From NCBI RefSeq assembly GCF_910592395.1, contig NC_088317.1, positions 1,550,001 to 1,614,000 on the forward strand: DNA of 64,000 nucleotides, written 5' to 3'. Both the position numbers and the translations under genes were made by a program. This document shows, piece by piece, positions 1-12,303 of the stretch (positions are counted from its first letter, which is position 1; every line of letters starts with the position of its first letter). A model generated the notes under the pieces. It was not told the DNA's origin and did not search any database. It saw only the letters and a list, made by a program, of their open reading frames with translations. The stretch is from Lineus longissimus. Lineage: Eukaryota > Nemertea > Pilidiophora > Heteronemertea > Lineidae.

Positions 1-182
1 AAAATTTTTAATTTGAAGTCCAGGTCATACTGAACAACTTCCATGTGCATTGTTTTGACATATCTCCAATAGTTTTCTCAGGAAAAATATTTAAATTGAT
101 CATATCAATTTTTTTCAATTTAACCTAAAATTGCTTGGCACTGAGGACTCAAAAAAAAAAAATTTGCTTGGCAGCAAAAGGG

Positions 183-2835
183 TTAATGTAACTTGGATCT
201 CCTGCGTTATTATTGAAAGACATGAATAATGAGGTCATCAATTGTGAGTTGTCAATAATGTACTGGTTAAGGCCACTTTCTTCATCTCTACTCCTCTCTC
301 TATTAACAGTCCACAAATGCCGTAAAGGATATAGACGATACAGAGGACGATGTATCAAGCAGAGTGAGTAACAATTTACAGTTTCATTGATTCGTGAGTC
401 AGTTTTTCCTTCATATGTGACTTCGATCCATGCTACACTTTACAAAGGAAATATTGAAATTCTGTTTGATGATACACGGCCATAGGCGCTCCCCTTGGCT
501 TTAAGCGGCATTCACGACCACAATGAACGCCTCCCGTTTAGAAAATACTGTCATTGAATCAAATTAATTCATTTGTTATTTGATACATCTCGAAGTATTT
601 TCATTTCAGGGAAATGTACTCATGGGCAAGTTTGGAATGGGATGCGTTGCATTAAGAGACGTAAGTCAAAAATAATTTTCAAGTGTTTTTCTCATTCAAC
701 TTTCGCCATTTATTGAGTAAAATAGTATAAAACCGGCCTCTTACGATGTGAACGCTACGTAACGCTGCTATATACCGTATCTCCTTCAATTGAGTACATT
801 CGACAGATCATGGCGTTATCTCCTTCAGTTATGTGCTCGATGTTTTTTAGTGAAATGTAACAAAAAGACTCAAAGATGGAATGGAGAGACTTGCGTTCCA
901 AAGGCAAAATGTCCCGGTAAAAACCTCGTCTGGAATGGAAAGAAATGTACACGCAAGCGTAAGTTGAATTATTAGCACGTTCATGTCCATTTAGTAACTC
1001 TAGAGAACCTTATTTGAGGAGGCCACAGGCCTAATAAGTAACATTAACGTACTTACTTTGATCAAACTTACCAACGTTAATCACAACATACATCTTTAAC
1101 CATAACCAGATGCCTCAATCAGAGCTTTCTCTTATTACAGCCAAGTGTAAGCGAGGGTACCGATTCAACAAGAAGAAATGCATCAGGCAGAGTGAGTCAG
1201 TTGTCTTTGCTTCATCTTTATGGCGTCTAGTACTTTCAACATTGATATGTTGTCCATTAGTATGAGCAACATAACTGACTACTCAATGTCTTTGCGCGCA
1301 TGTTTGAAAAGGCAATATAACTGTAACACTTTTCCAGACTTCAGCACTCTTCATCTCACACTGGTGAAATGTATCTCGATCTCATTTTCAGATAGATGCA
1401 GACAAAACTCCAAATGGAATGGCAAGACTTGTGTTCCGGATAAACCAGGTTAGTATATTTCGACAACCTTTATTACATTAGAGCGGAAAGGACGGTGTGT
1501 CCGGAACAGTAAGTACGAACAGAATGCGACGCTTAATGTAACTTGGATCTCCTGCGTTATTATTGAAAGACATGAATAATGAGGTCATCAATTTTGAGTT
1601 GTCAATAATGTACTGGTTAAGGCCACTTTCTTCATCTCTACTCCTCTCTCTATTAACAGTCCACAAATGCCGTAAAGGATATAGACGATACAGAGGACGA
1701 TGTATCAAGCAGAGTGAGTAACAATTTACAGTTTCATTGATTCGTGAGTCAGTTTTTCCTTCATATGTGACTTCGATCCATGCTACACTTTACAAAGGAA
1801 ATATTGAAATTCTGTTTGATGATACACGGCCATAGGCGCTCCCCTTGGCTTTAAGCGGCATTCACGACCACAATGAACGCCTCCCGTTTAGAAAATACTG
1901 TCATTGAATCAAATTAATTCATTTGTTATTTGATACATCTCGAAGTATTTTCATTTCAGGGAAATGTACTCATGGGCAAGTTTGGAATGGGATGCGTTGC
2001 ATTAAGAGACGTAAGTCAAACATAATTTTCGAGTGTTTTTCTCATTCAACTTTCGCCATTTATTGAGTGAATGAGTATAAAACCGGCCTCTTACGATGTG
2101 AACGCTACGTAAAGCTGCTATATACCGTATCTCCTTCAATTGAGTACATTCGACATAACATGGCGTTATCTCCTTCAGTTATGTGCTCGATGTTTTTTAG
2201 TGAAATGTAACAAAAAGACTCAGAGATGGAATGGAGAGACTTGCGTTCCAAAGGCAAAATGTCCCGGTAAAAACCTCGTCTGGAATGGAAAGAAATGTAC
2301 ACGCAAACGTAAGTTGAATTATTAGCACGTACATGTCCATTTAGTAACTCTAGAGAACCTTATTTGAGGAGGCCACAGGCCTAATAAGTAACATTAACGT
2401 ATTTACTTTGATCAAACTTACCAACGTTAATCACAACATACATCTTTTACCATAACCAGATGCCTCAATCAGAGCTTTCTCTTATTACAGCCAAGTGTAA
2501 GCGAGGGTACCGATTCAACAAGAAGAAATGCATCAGGCAGAGTGAGTCAGTTGTCTTTGCTTCATCTTTATGGCGTCTAGTACTTTCAACATTGATATGT
2601 TGTCCATTAGTATGAGCAACATAACTGACTACTCAATGTCTTTGCGCGCATGTTTGAAAAGGCAATATAACTGTAACACTTTTCCAGACTTCAGCACTCT
2701 TCATCTCACACTGCTGAAATGTATCTCGATCTCATTTTCAGATAAATGCAGACGAAACTCCAAATGGAATGGCAAGACTTGTGTTCCGGATAAACCAAGT
2801 TAGTATATTTTGACAACCTTTTTATTACATTAACG
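183..2835 (+). repeat. Tandem 1350-bp duplication spanning five exons and their introns
   Basis: Positions about 183-1485 recur at about 1533-2835 with a constant offset of 1350 bp. Exons and introns are nearly identical, with only scattered substitutions and one small indel near the end. A stretch of about 47 bp between the units is not shared. The duplication is in frame because all exons are phase 1-1. Confidence 0.95.
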
Positions 2836-4207
2836 GCACCCTACTAAATAGCATTCCGCGAAGTTACTATTTATAGCTCACAAGGTCATTTGCATAGGAT
2901 ATTGATGACGTTTTAGTCACGTGACAGTCGGACATCGACACTTATTTCTACGCATTTGAGCTTATTTCAAAGTCAATTATCTTTGACCCTGCATTGTTTT
3001 TAGCATGAATGATACCATATAGTCAGAGAGAGAAATATTCAGAACAATTATGTAGTATTTCCAACACTCGGACATGTGCCAGATTGAATCTAACTGCCCT
3101 GGTTAGAAAGCCTGAATCCATTACGAAACCGCATGTTTGTCCGACATTGCCTGTAATTCAGCGATGGGGAAATAGAGGGCAGCAGCTGCAGTGACGTCAT
3201 CTTCGCGGAATGCTATTCCATGATGTCGTGCGGTTTTTGCTTACGTTTGGTTAGGGTAGGTTTCAATTTCATGCGATTGCGACAACGCACTACAGATTCA
3301 TGCACTTGATTGGGAACAACGTTTACATAGTGTTGGCCGTCGTCACGTCACGATGCATTGTAACTCTGACGGTTTTACATTACTGTAACGTGACGTGACG
3401 CGACGTCTTCGTAAACGTTGTTCCCAATCAAGTGCATTACAACCCTGTTACTCATATTTTACGCCCCACACAACCTGACAACCAAACAAAGGGTTGTTTT
3501 CTGCGATTGCACATGCCATGTGCGATTCAAGCAAAATCGCCTATCAGTGGAAACCAACCTCAAAGTAAACAAAGCCGTAACGCGTTGAAACACCAATAAC
3601 CAAGTGCAAGTCTGACTATAATAGTCTTATGTATGGGTTGACATTCCATTGCAATGTTATACGTCAGTTGAATGTCTTGGCATCACTCAACAAAACCACC
3701 AACTTCCGTTTATTTCGTGTTTCAGAGAGAAAATGCGGTCCAGGTTTCTTGAAGGTCCACGGAAAATGTCATCGTATTCCAAAACATAAGTGTCGCGGAC
3801 ACCACAAACACGACAAACACGGAAACCATAAACTTCACAAACATAAACACCACAAACACGGAAACCACAAACTTCACAAACATAAACACCACAAACACGG
3901 AAACCACAAACTTCACAAACATACACACCACAAACTTAACAAACTTCACAAACATAAACACCACAAACTTCGTAAACATAAACATCACAAACTTCGTCTT
4001 CTCACTCGCAAAACACGTCGTCATCATTACAAACGCTACAAAGCCAACAAACCTAGACCACACAAACGTCCTCACAAAAGACGCCGCACACGACACATGC
4101 CAAAAGTTCGTCACCGCAAAGTCCACATACCTAAACAGCACAAACGTCATAGCAATAGACGACAACGGACCCGCCCGAAAAGGAATCGGAGGTTCGTCGG
4201 CTCCTAA
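310..4207 (+). CDS. Repeated two-cysteine-module protein with His/Lys-rich tail (5' end outside window)
   Basis: Family not recognised. Exons seen: 310-363, 610-660, 851-958, 1141-1191, 1392-1448, then the duplicate set 1660-1713, 1960-2010, 2201-2308, 2491-2541, 2742-2798, and the last exon 3726-4207 ending in a stop. Every junction is phase 1 and has GT-AG borders. Each small exon encodes about 17 residues with two cysteines, e.g. KCTHGQVWNGMRCIKR or RCRQNSKWNGKTCVPDKP; exons 851-958 and 2201-2308 carry two modules. The last exon adds one more module (KCGPGFLKVHGKC) and then about 135 residues of almost pure His, Lys, Arg and Asn, highly basic. The visible part is 374 residues. The module pattern suggests a secreted, disulfide-bonded protein. 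The tail could bind metal or polyanions (structural, mineral or antimicrobial roles are all possible); this is inference. The signal peptide would lie upstream of the window. Confidence 0.8.
3301..3436. mobile_element. MITE-like inverted-repeat element, family A
   Basis: A 26-bp terminal inverted repeat beginning tgcacttgattgggaacaac opens at 3301 and closes, inverted, at 3436. It lies in the last intron of the cysteine-module gene. An end of the same element recurs at about 59502-59526. Confidence 0.75.
3818..3934 (+). repeat. 39-bp coding tandem repeat, three copies
   Basis: Three 39-bp units start at 3818, 3857 and 3896 and encode 13 residues of His, Lys, Gly, Asn and Leu. The His/Lys tail therefore grew at least partly by slippage or unequal exchange of this unit. 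Confidence 0.9.
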
Positions 4208-4358
4208 AGGCTGTACCAACGTGACGTATTAAGTGACTAGCGGAGGATACTAGCGGATACCGCACAGGAGTTGATTTGAAGAAGTTGACGATGTGTATCA
4301 CTTGATGCGGCAATGGCAATGATTCCTGCACCAGTCTTTGAAAAAAATTGATTGAAGT

Positions 4359-4364
4359 AATAAA
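4359..4364 (+). terminator. Probable polyadenylation signal AATAAA
   Basis: AATAAA lies 152 bp after the stop of the cysteine-module gene and is the first canonical hexamer downstream. Confidence 0.5.
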
Positions 4365-6767
4365 CAAGTTAAGAGAGATTTGTTATATTTCCTTCAATTA
4401 GCGACTTCTTTTGCATGTGGGGTATGCATATAAATGTACGGTTACTTGACTTTCACGCCAACAAAAGCTAAATGTGATAACAGAAATCTATAAGTAGAAT
4501 TGATCGGCTAAGAAAAGTAACATTATCCTCGGATGCTTTATGCCGACAGCCGCATTATGAATCGATAATGACAAAGTTCTAAATAATAGTGTAAGTTTAT
4601 AAAGACATGGGGCCTATACATATCTTATAGTTTTGGAAATTTAGTCAAGTATCAGTCATACAAGGTATTTATAAGCAATGGTTTCCCTCAGCGAATATAA
4701 ATTTGCCAAGAATAAGACGTTGGACCAGGCTCTTTAAATTAGTTTTGCTTGGAGATTCGCTTTACCCGTCGAAACAGAATTGAATTCACCTGAGAACGTA
4801 ACTCATAATTGCCTAAACACATGCCTTTCATGCATCTTTTCACCTTAATGAACCGTCTCTTAGCTGCCTGGGTATAATGAGTGAGACTATATATACCAAG
4901 CAAGGAGGAACACGTACATTTCTTCATTTCCGAGTTGATCCTCAAAATGCGAATTATGAAAGGAAAGACTAAATCCACAGCGAGCAGATTAACCAGCAGT
5001 TAATTAAACGCAGCAAATTTTTCACAATATAATGTTTCTTTTGATATCACAGTCTCCTGCTCGCACTAGACAGACATATGAGATTATTTCCGGTATTCAA
5101 GAACATGACGCACTACCGCTCTCCTCCTTGCCAGACCAGGAATAGTAGACACCTGTTCCTATTTTCACGTCTGAGATGGTGTAATTGCTTTCGAAGTATC
5201 TCCAATGTTGTGGTTTAACTAGAAATACAGCACAAAAAGTGTACACCATTCCTGTAAGATATACTTAATGGCGTTTCTTAGTACGCGTCTGTGAAATTTG
5301 TTCGAGCTGTTCTTTGGTGAGGAGGGTCCACTGGTAGTTAGTTTGGGTCATCCCCAGTCCGGCCACGCCCTTATACCTTATAATAGTCTGAGGTACACAT
5401 AGGCTATACTCAGGCATATATCTCCACAGCAGTTCGACAGATCATTGACCCTGGACTCACATGCCATACCATGCCCCTCAGAATGAACTACTCGTAATAC
5501 CGCAGTATATTATCCGTTACTTTTGTTTCGTCATTGCCTCTTCAGGTAAGCATGTCTTCTTAGGCAACCGATACCTTTACCTACAGTACAGATACACCAC
5601 AAGAGCTAAAAGGATTGAATACAATATAATCAATCATCAAATATCATTGCTTATAAAGAAGGGTCTCTAGACGTCTTTCCCCACCACCCTGCTAAGCTCT
5701 ATGATGACGTTGATCGACATTCTCTTAATGGTCTCTGGGATATCAACGCTATGGCAACTAAAACTGGCCGGATGTATTGAGGCCTCTTCACCATTCAAAT
5801 ATGTCACTTGCATTCTTTCGAGGAGCTGGCATTTGCATTATTAAGTAATCATAACAATAGATATTGTTGCATATCATCAATAATAGAAGCATTAGCGGCA
5901 CCGCGCTGAAGCTCCTTACTATGTATCCGTTCGAGGGGGCATTTAGTGTTCAAAGCTACACTCTTAGAAATAAGGGATTAGAGCTTTTGAAAAACCGTTT
6001 GGGCTTTCATTTCTCTGAAAAACCTCTACGGGGTGCATGCGTCAGCTGAAAACTGTCAACGGTTTTTTAAAGCTCTGATTTTTATTTTTAAGAATGTGGG
6101 CTCAGCCAGAGATGTCTATCGTCGCAGGTTTTTGGTTGTAAGCAATGGCGACTTTCCTATGCAGACATTTTGAACTTCCGATTGGCCAATCAGAGGAGAC
6201 GTTTCGTGCTTGTTTTTCTCCGAACGGCCAATGGGACTCCATGGCCGCCAGGCGATCCAACGACAGATCTTATGGGATTCCAATATTCACAGCGTTGTGG
6301 GATGTCTAATGGACGTCACCACACCAGAGAACATGCGGTGCACATGCGCTAACAGAACCAACGGGAATTTGCGAGAGTCTTATTATATTATCTCAAGGCT
6401 ATACTCAGGTTGCAAGAAGTACTAAAAATATCGTCAACCGAGAGTGAAATCCACATGTGTGAGTCATCCAACGGCAGCAACTTGATGTCTCCTTAAAATC
6501 TACCTCATTCGCGAAAGAGGAAGTCGAGACACAGTTGAGTGTTGTACCATGAAAATCAATACGTTGTTAGCCTGTGTGTGCTTTGTCCGACGAGATATGT
6601 TGGCTATATTCCTCATGGATTGCTGATTGCTGGTTTTGGCGAAGAGCAGCAATCGCCTTTGTAGGCTCGAGCGGATCACATGAACTGCTCAACATCGACC
6701 TTTTGTTTTGAGAGCAGGCGAAAAAAGTATACGTCACTTTAGTTTGCCCTTTACCTCAAAGTTAACA

Positions 6768-6905
6768 GATTGCACAGGCCGAGCCCAATACACTGTCTAT
6801 TGTCTTCAAACAAAGCCCGCTCGCACCTCGGCCTAAATTCCCATTGTTCGACTCTCTTATGAAAGGGATATCGGGCCTAATCTTTATAACATCGGCCTCA
6901 ACAAA
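6768..6905 (-). repeat. Dispersed repeat, family F, inverted copy
   Basis: The reverse complement matches the repeats at 26085-26370 and 42655-42850. The shared core has aacaatggg, then ggtgcgagc, then ttgtttgcagacaatag. Probably a SINE or non-autonomous DNA element; class undetermined. Confidence 0.6.
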
Positions 6906-6946
6906 ACAGCCTCGATGAGGGTAGATTGGCCGTAACCGGTAAATAA

Positions 6947-7219
6947 CGCTGAAAGGGTGGATGTCGTCCTGGGTGCCGACAAATGGTACCCAGGTTCGAG
7001 ATCGACTGGACAATAAGCACCCTGGGTGCCATTACATAGACAAATAGCACCCAGCTTCTTTTTGCCTGGCTTACGGATCTTAGGGACGACGTTTCTGTAC
7101 TGCCACTGGGTGCTGTTTGTCTATACTTGTGTAATGGCACACAGGGTGCTTATTCTCCAGTCGATCTCGAACCTGGGTACCATTTGTCGGCACCCAGGAC
7201 GACATCCACCCTTTCAGCG
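6947..7219. mobile_element. Long hairpin / foldback element
   Basis: The left arm 6947-7055 and right arm 7106-7219 are inverted copies with few differences, separated by a 50-bp loop. Arms open with cgctgaaagggtggatgtcg. Such arm similarity indicates a young foldback or MITE insertion. Confidence 0.85.
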
Positions 7220-7965
7220 TAAATAACCAGTAGAAATCAACTTTCGTCTCTGTAGGCGTATGTATTCTCGGTATTTTCAGAAGCCATGGCAGTTAACTGA
7301 TTAATAGACGTACCACGTAGGTGGAATTATGACTCTCGGGAGTTATTTTTTATTTATCTATCTGCTTGAATTCAGCTCGAATGCTGCCAACAGGCATGAG
7401 TGCCAGTTTGATATCATAGAGTGCCAATTAGCACTGAATTTCATTCCACCCTTCATTGATTTCAAAACCACTTGAGACTCTTGCGAACGGAACTCGTGTT
7501 GAATAGAAAAGAGAGAAATGAGAATGACTGCTAAACATAATAGAACATATAAAATTCCATTGCGTGTGTCACTGAAATCAATATAGCCGTAGCTTTTGCT
7601 TTTACTGAGTTAATGACACGTAACGTTACGGTGTGCATATGCATGTACATAGAATGCACTGAAAAATGCTGTCCGAAATTAGAAAGCGGCCCGAAACTGA
7701 ACCTTAGTTATTAGAAAGCATGTTCGTATGTGCACATGTCGTTTATATACAATGTTAAAAAATGACGTGTTGACATGCTCTTATTAGCCAACATGCTTTC
7801 TAACAATCAACCCTAATGTGTTTTTCTTGGTGATTTCATCTCATTACCAGTTCATCTATAGGCAAAGGAAAACGTTCTTGCGTCATAGGCATTCATGTAG
7901 TTCAGTGTACAAAAGAACACGAGGTGCTGAGGCCTGTAACTCAGCCACGCCCTTCCCATCTTAAC

Positions 7966-8175
7966 CTGCTGGGGTATATCAGCAACGAATCTGTCAGAAA
8001 GCTCTGTTGTTCTACATATTGATCTACACATTGATTTTATAACTTTCATTGATCGCACTTGCATATCAGTGATTTGGTAGCCTTTGATGCACTTGATAAG
8101 ATAAATGTATTTGTGTGGGCAGGAATCCAGGTATTTATTGAAACACTGGAGATCACAATGTTTATCAGTTGCCAT
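7966..8175 (-). CDS. Possible orphan exon, cysteine-containing
   Basis: An open frame on the minus strand begins with ATG at 8175, contains six cysteines (pattern C-x3-C-x8-C, later C-x13 or more, C-x3-C) and runs into a donor-like CAG-gttaag at 7966/7965. If unspliced the frame continues to a stop at 7852. No partner exon or homology was recognised, so it may be a chance frame. Confidence 0.2.
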
Positions 8176-8801
8176 ACCCTGATATCGGTAACGCGCTTGA
8201 GTGTACTTTTAGAATCAAACATTACACCCACTAGCTTACAATCTCACATCTGAGTCCATTCGCTGGTAGAATTCACAAATCTCTTTCATAATTGCCGACT
8301 ACGTCTTGCCCCAAAATGGAACTGAAGCGAAGGTTGAATATTTCGGTATAATTAGCCTTGTCTTTAAAAACGGCGATTTGGTGTATTGGATAGTCACGCA
8401 GAACTGGAGAAAGTAAACTAATACGACTGATGTTTAAATGATATTAGCCCACTAACTTATATTCTGATTAAATGATTGATGTGGAAGGTATATGTGAGTG
8501 TGAACATAAGCTGTAGACTACAACTGCATGAACGAATTGAAACGAACAAGTCTTAACAGCAAAATATATAAAGATCTACCTTTTATTCCCACTTTTTATT
8601 TCGAAATTGATGATTATGTAATTATCCACATTTGGTACCGAAACCCATTCGACAATATCTATTCCCAATATATAGCCAGTCCACATAAATAAAAGCCCAC
8701 ACAAGACTTCCCCCGGGGGCCATATCATTTTGATCCGAGTCGAGAGCTATACGCCAAATAATGTTAGTACCAACCAGACACGTGTCAGACGAGCATTGAT
8801 G

Positions 8802-8844
8802 CGAATCATATCAATGCCGCGAATCATATCAATGCCGCGAATAA
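8802..8844. repeat. Short tandem repeat, about 18-bp unit
   Basis: The unit gcgaatcatatcaatgcc occurs twice and is followed by a third partial unit. It lies just downstream of the syntaxin-like gene. Confidence 0.7.
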
Positions 8845-8883
8845 ATATGAGGTACCAAGTTTATAATCTACACGCATCGTGAG

Positions 8884-9648
8884 CTAGCTAACCCTGCAAG
8901 CTTTACTCGTTTTTCTCTCGTTATTTCGTCTCACATAAGACCCATGAGCCTCGAGAGTCTCAGCGTCCTCCGGCTCCATGATGTTTGCCAAGTCATTATA
9001 CATGCGCATTACGTCATCAATTTCTGTCAACAACTTTCGCTTACGGTCTCTCTCATCCGGAGTCAGTGAACGATCGTCCTTCGCCATGAGGTCACGTTTT
9101 TGAGCAACTAACTTTTTATAATATGAATCCATCGCCATTGTGTCTATTCTCCCCTGGTCTGTGTACGTGTCCATGTCCCCCATACCTATAACACTATTTC
9201 TCGCCAATACTTTATCAACATTATGCCTCATGACGTCAACAACAGCACCAACATCCTCCTGAATGGCAACAATACTAGTGGTGCCACCTAGCGAATCCTG
9301 AGTCGGGAACTTTGCCATCTTGTTCCGCGTGGCGGCGCTTAAATCACAGAATTTCTCAACCTCCGATTCGAATTTCTGTTTCAACGACTTGTACTTACTT
9401 TTCTTTTGTTTATCAACGCACAACAATTGTAAATCAAACAATTGACTCATGACTCGTTTGATTGCTTCACAGGTATTTGAATAAATGTTTTCAATTTCAT
9501 TCCTGAAATCTACCGTGTCGACATTTGTTCCTAATTTTCCTGCCTGCCTCTGCAATAATCCAAAATCCAAGTTTAATCTCTGAGTCGAGTTCTCAATGGC
9601 GTGAGTCAGTTGATGAATATCGTCTGTTCTCCCGGCGTCATTCGCCAT
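8884..9648 (-). CDS. Syntaxin-like protein without membrane anchor
   Basis: A single exon of 254 residues, start ATG at 9648 and stop TAG at 8884. Residues about 10-105 resemble the Habc helical domain of endosomal syntaxins (Stx7/Stx12/Pep12 type), with motifs such as LTHAIENSTQRLNL and LLQRQAGKLGTNVD. The C-terminal part, about residues 200-248 (EIDDVMRMYNDLANIMEPED to RRNNERKTSKA), lines up with the start and end of a SNARE helix but is shortened, and the central layer glutamine is not evident. There is no hydrophobic anchor. The protein ends in Cys-Arg-Val-Ser, which fits a CaaX prenylation box. SNARE syntaxins act in membrane fusion; a degenerate, prenylated form could regulate or inhibit. 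The lack of introns suggests an old retrocopy that stayed open. Family assignment is from pattern recognition only. Confidence 0.6.
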   Translation of the reverse strand: MANDAGRTDDIHQLTHAIENSTQRLNLDFGLLQRQAGKLGTNVDTVDFRNEIENIYSNTCEAIKRVMSQLFDLQLLCVDKQKKSKYKSLKQKFESEVEKFCDLSAATRNKMAKFPTQDSLGGTTSIVAIQEDVGAVVDVMRHNVDKVLARNSVIGMGDMDTYTDQGRIDTMAMDSYYKKLVAQKRDLMAKDDRSLTPDERDRKRKLLTEIDDVMRMYNDLANIMEPEDAETLEAHGSYVRRNNERKTSKACRVS

Positions 9649-11707
9649 TTTGTTTTTTTAGGAGCGCTCTTTAATCCTTGAAAACACGAAAGACTCCCCG
9701 AGCGTACTGAAAAAAGCTCAGAGACTGTCGCGGCATAAGTGCCCGAGACGATGTGGGATTTATGTCTGAGTTACACAAGTAAATAACTTTGCGAACACCG
9801 ACCGACTGCGTCAATTGACTGTGACTCAATGAGATTCCAATAGTCTGCGATCCGACGTCATGTTTTATGCACGGATCGAAAGTGTAATCTGACACAAGGG
9901 AAAGTATGACGAATCCTGGAAAAACTTGCTATTACAGATCACTATCTGGGTTAAGTGGAATGAAGTGTCCTATTGGCTGTCATTATCTATGCCAAGTATT
10001 GAGTGGATAATGTCTTCAATGTAATCGTAAAGAAAACAATAAAGATAATGTGTCTATATATGCGAAATTCGTACATCCATTCAACAACCTCGTGCTTTCC
10101 CTGTTGTCCTTCTCTCAATCACGTTGCGTAATCCAAACCATCAAAGTGTTTATGGAACCAGCGATCACACCTTGGCCTGGCAAACGTCTGCCTGAAATAT
10201 CAAAGGAAACACTACATGAATGATATTACTAACAAGAAGTCAAGGAACCTGTTCTGTTTTCAGACCTGAATATCGCAACAGGTTTATTTATATTCCTCCT
10301 CCACCACTGCCCTGAGCCCAAGGGCGTCAGTGGCCAGAACTTCAAAGGATATTATTCAAGCCAAAGTTCTCGGAGGTATGCTCTGGCTGGCTTGCGGTCT
10401 GCTGCGCATACCTTGGAAGTGAATGATACGATCTCGGACTTAAACAAAATATTAACAAGTGTTACCCAGGTAGACTTAACGGCATCTAACTGCTGTAACA
10501 TGGTTAGATCAGTGCATAGTATCATGTCGAGATGTTCATGTTTGTCTGATTAGAAGTTTTCATTGATGATTCGCATTCACATCCTGTGGTTAAAAGCTGA
10601 ATTTTTATTGCACGGCAAGTCAATGAAAAATTAAAGTCCTTTTTTGGTGACCCAGGTGTGACGGAACCGCCCCCACGGCCCCTCTTCGATCTTTGATTGT
10701 TTTTTGCCTTATTGCGCAATCAATATATTCCTGAAAGCGGAAACCGGTTGACTTCCGGTCACAATGTCCAATCAGAAGCCTTGTGCTCAATTCTGCATCA
10801 CCTTTTCAGCACTTGAACTTAGCCAAGACTTCCGTTCATTATCATTACTTTGCTACAGAAAGGGTAAATGAGCAGAAGTATAGCGCAACATACAGACTGC
10901 GTATAGTTGAATCTCTGTTGCAACTTCGTATACATGAACAAGCTGGGGAATTCAACACCCACATGTATTTCTATTTTCATCAAGTGGACTATCAGATTGC
11001 AGAATAAATTGATTTACTGACATTCTTATCATTCGTTTGTCGGTAAGTTAAGTTGATTTTGAAATACCTTCAGTTTCAAATCTAGACCGAATAGACTAAT
11101 GCGAGAATGAAAAATACGGCAAAATCTCAAAATCTCGAATCCGCGTCGGGGCATTCCCGTTTATCTCTATGTGATGTCATCTTCCTGGTTGACACACAAT
11201 CACGTTAAGGAAAGTTGGACATGAATTTCACAAATTTGGTTAAAATGAGTGACTTTTTACAACCAAAGGTGTTTCATAGGCTGCTATACTTCCTATGAAA
11301 AAATGTACTGTCGCCACCAGGAATATTGGAAGAATACATCACACTGGATCTTTATTTTTCGGTTCCAACCAGGCAGTTGGCGGGCATGTATATACTACAC
11401 CTAGTGCGCCTCCAATACAATGTAAATTTTGAAATTACGCATTACACCAAGGGCATATATAGTGCAGGTTACCCAACATTTGAATTCATTCAAAGCTGAG
11501 CATGTCAGGTTTAGCAAAAATCCATTGTATTTTATCATCGCCATTATTGAAATTAATGTAATTCTGACAACAGCCGGTCGTCCTTGTCCAAACGTCCTGT
11601 GCATTAAAATTTAATGTTACATCCATGGCCTGTTGGTGTACACCGACAAGCTCATCAATAAAGCCATGAACAAATAATGACTAGTCCTGTCGTAGCTGGG
11701 GAGGGAC

Positions 11708-11815
11708 ATTGTGTTTATTCGCCCGTGCTGGTTTAGGCGCATCGACACCCACGAAAGCTGTCTCGTGGGGTCAATGTCATCAAGATTTCACCCAATCACC
11801 CTCCCATGACCAAAA
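11708..11815 (+). repeat. Dispersed repeat fragment related to family F
   Basis: Segments tgtttattcgcccgtgctgg and gtcaatgtcatcaagattt resemble the left part of the repeats at 26085 and 42655. Divergence is high, so the relation is tentative. Confidence 0.35.
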
Positions 11816-12275
11816 CTCGAGCTACGGGGCCCGGAAATTCCTACAAAATCATCACCTTACCTTGTATGCTACGTTGCCGTACTAAAAGCAATTACCACTG
11901 CTCATTCCAGTTGTCTCGCCGTCGCATCCTTAGCAACGATATCTACTTAAAAGGTGTCCCTGCATTCTATTAAATGAGTAGTGTAACGTTACCTTGTCAC
12001 GATGTCGATTAATTAGCGTTCACCTGGCCTCGCCCTGATCTTGATCAAATAATATCCCAATGTGCGGATCTATACGTATATCAAATACGACATTAAATTT
12101 CCTATGTTGTACTGGCCTGTAATAGCTATCAATTCCAGGCAGCGAAATGCACTTACGTCGATTTAAATCGATACATTCCCATTTACCATGTTGCTATCAA
12201 CAGCTGTTCGCCCGCGTGACGTCATTGATTTCCCGCCATTCTGGACGGCGCTCACGATGCTATGGCAGATCGCTA

Positions 12276-12303
12276 TACGAAATACGAAATACGAAATACG
12301 AAA
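12276..12303. repeat. Heptamer tandem repeat (tacgaaa)4
   Basis: Four consecutive tacgaaa units. Confidence 0.9.

Larger units (their letters stand above)
4365..7851. other. Intergenic region, no supported gene
   Basis: Only short open frames without homology or consistent splice sites were seen. The region holds the dispersed-repeat copy at 6768-6905 and the long hairpin at 6947-7219. A short frame at 5461 ends in a donor-like CAG-gtaagc near 5546, but no partner exon was found. Confidence 0.5.

Noticed and set aside
3687-4219. Two minus-strand open frames opposite the His/Lys tail
   Set aside because: Antisense shadows of the repetitive last exon, with Val/Phe/Cys runs produced by its composition.
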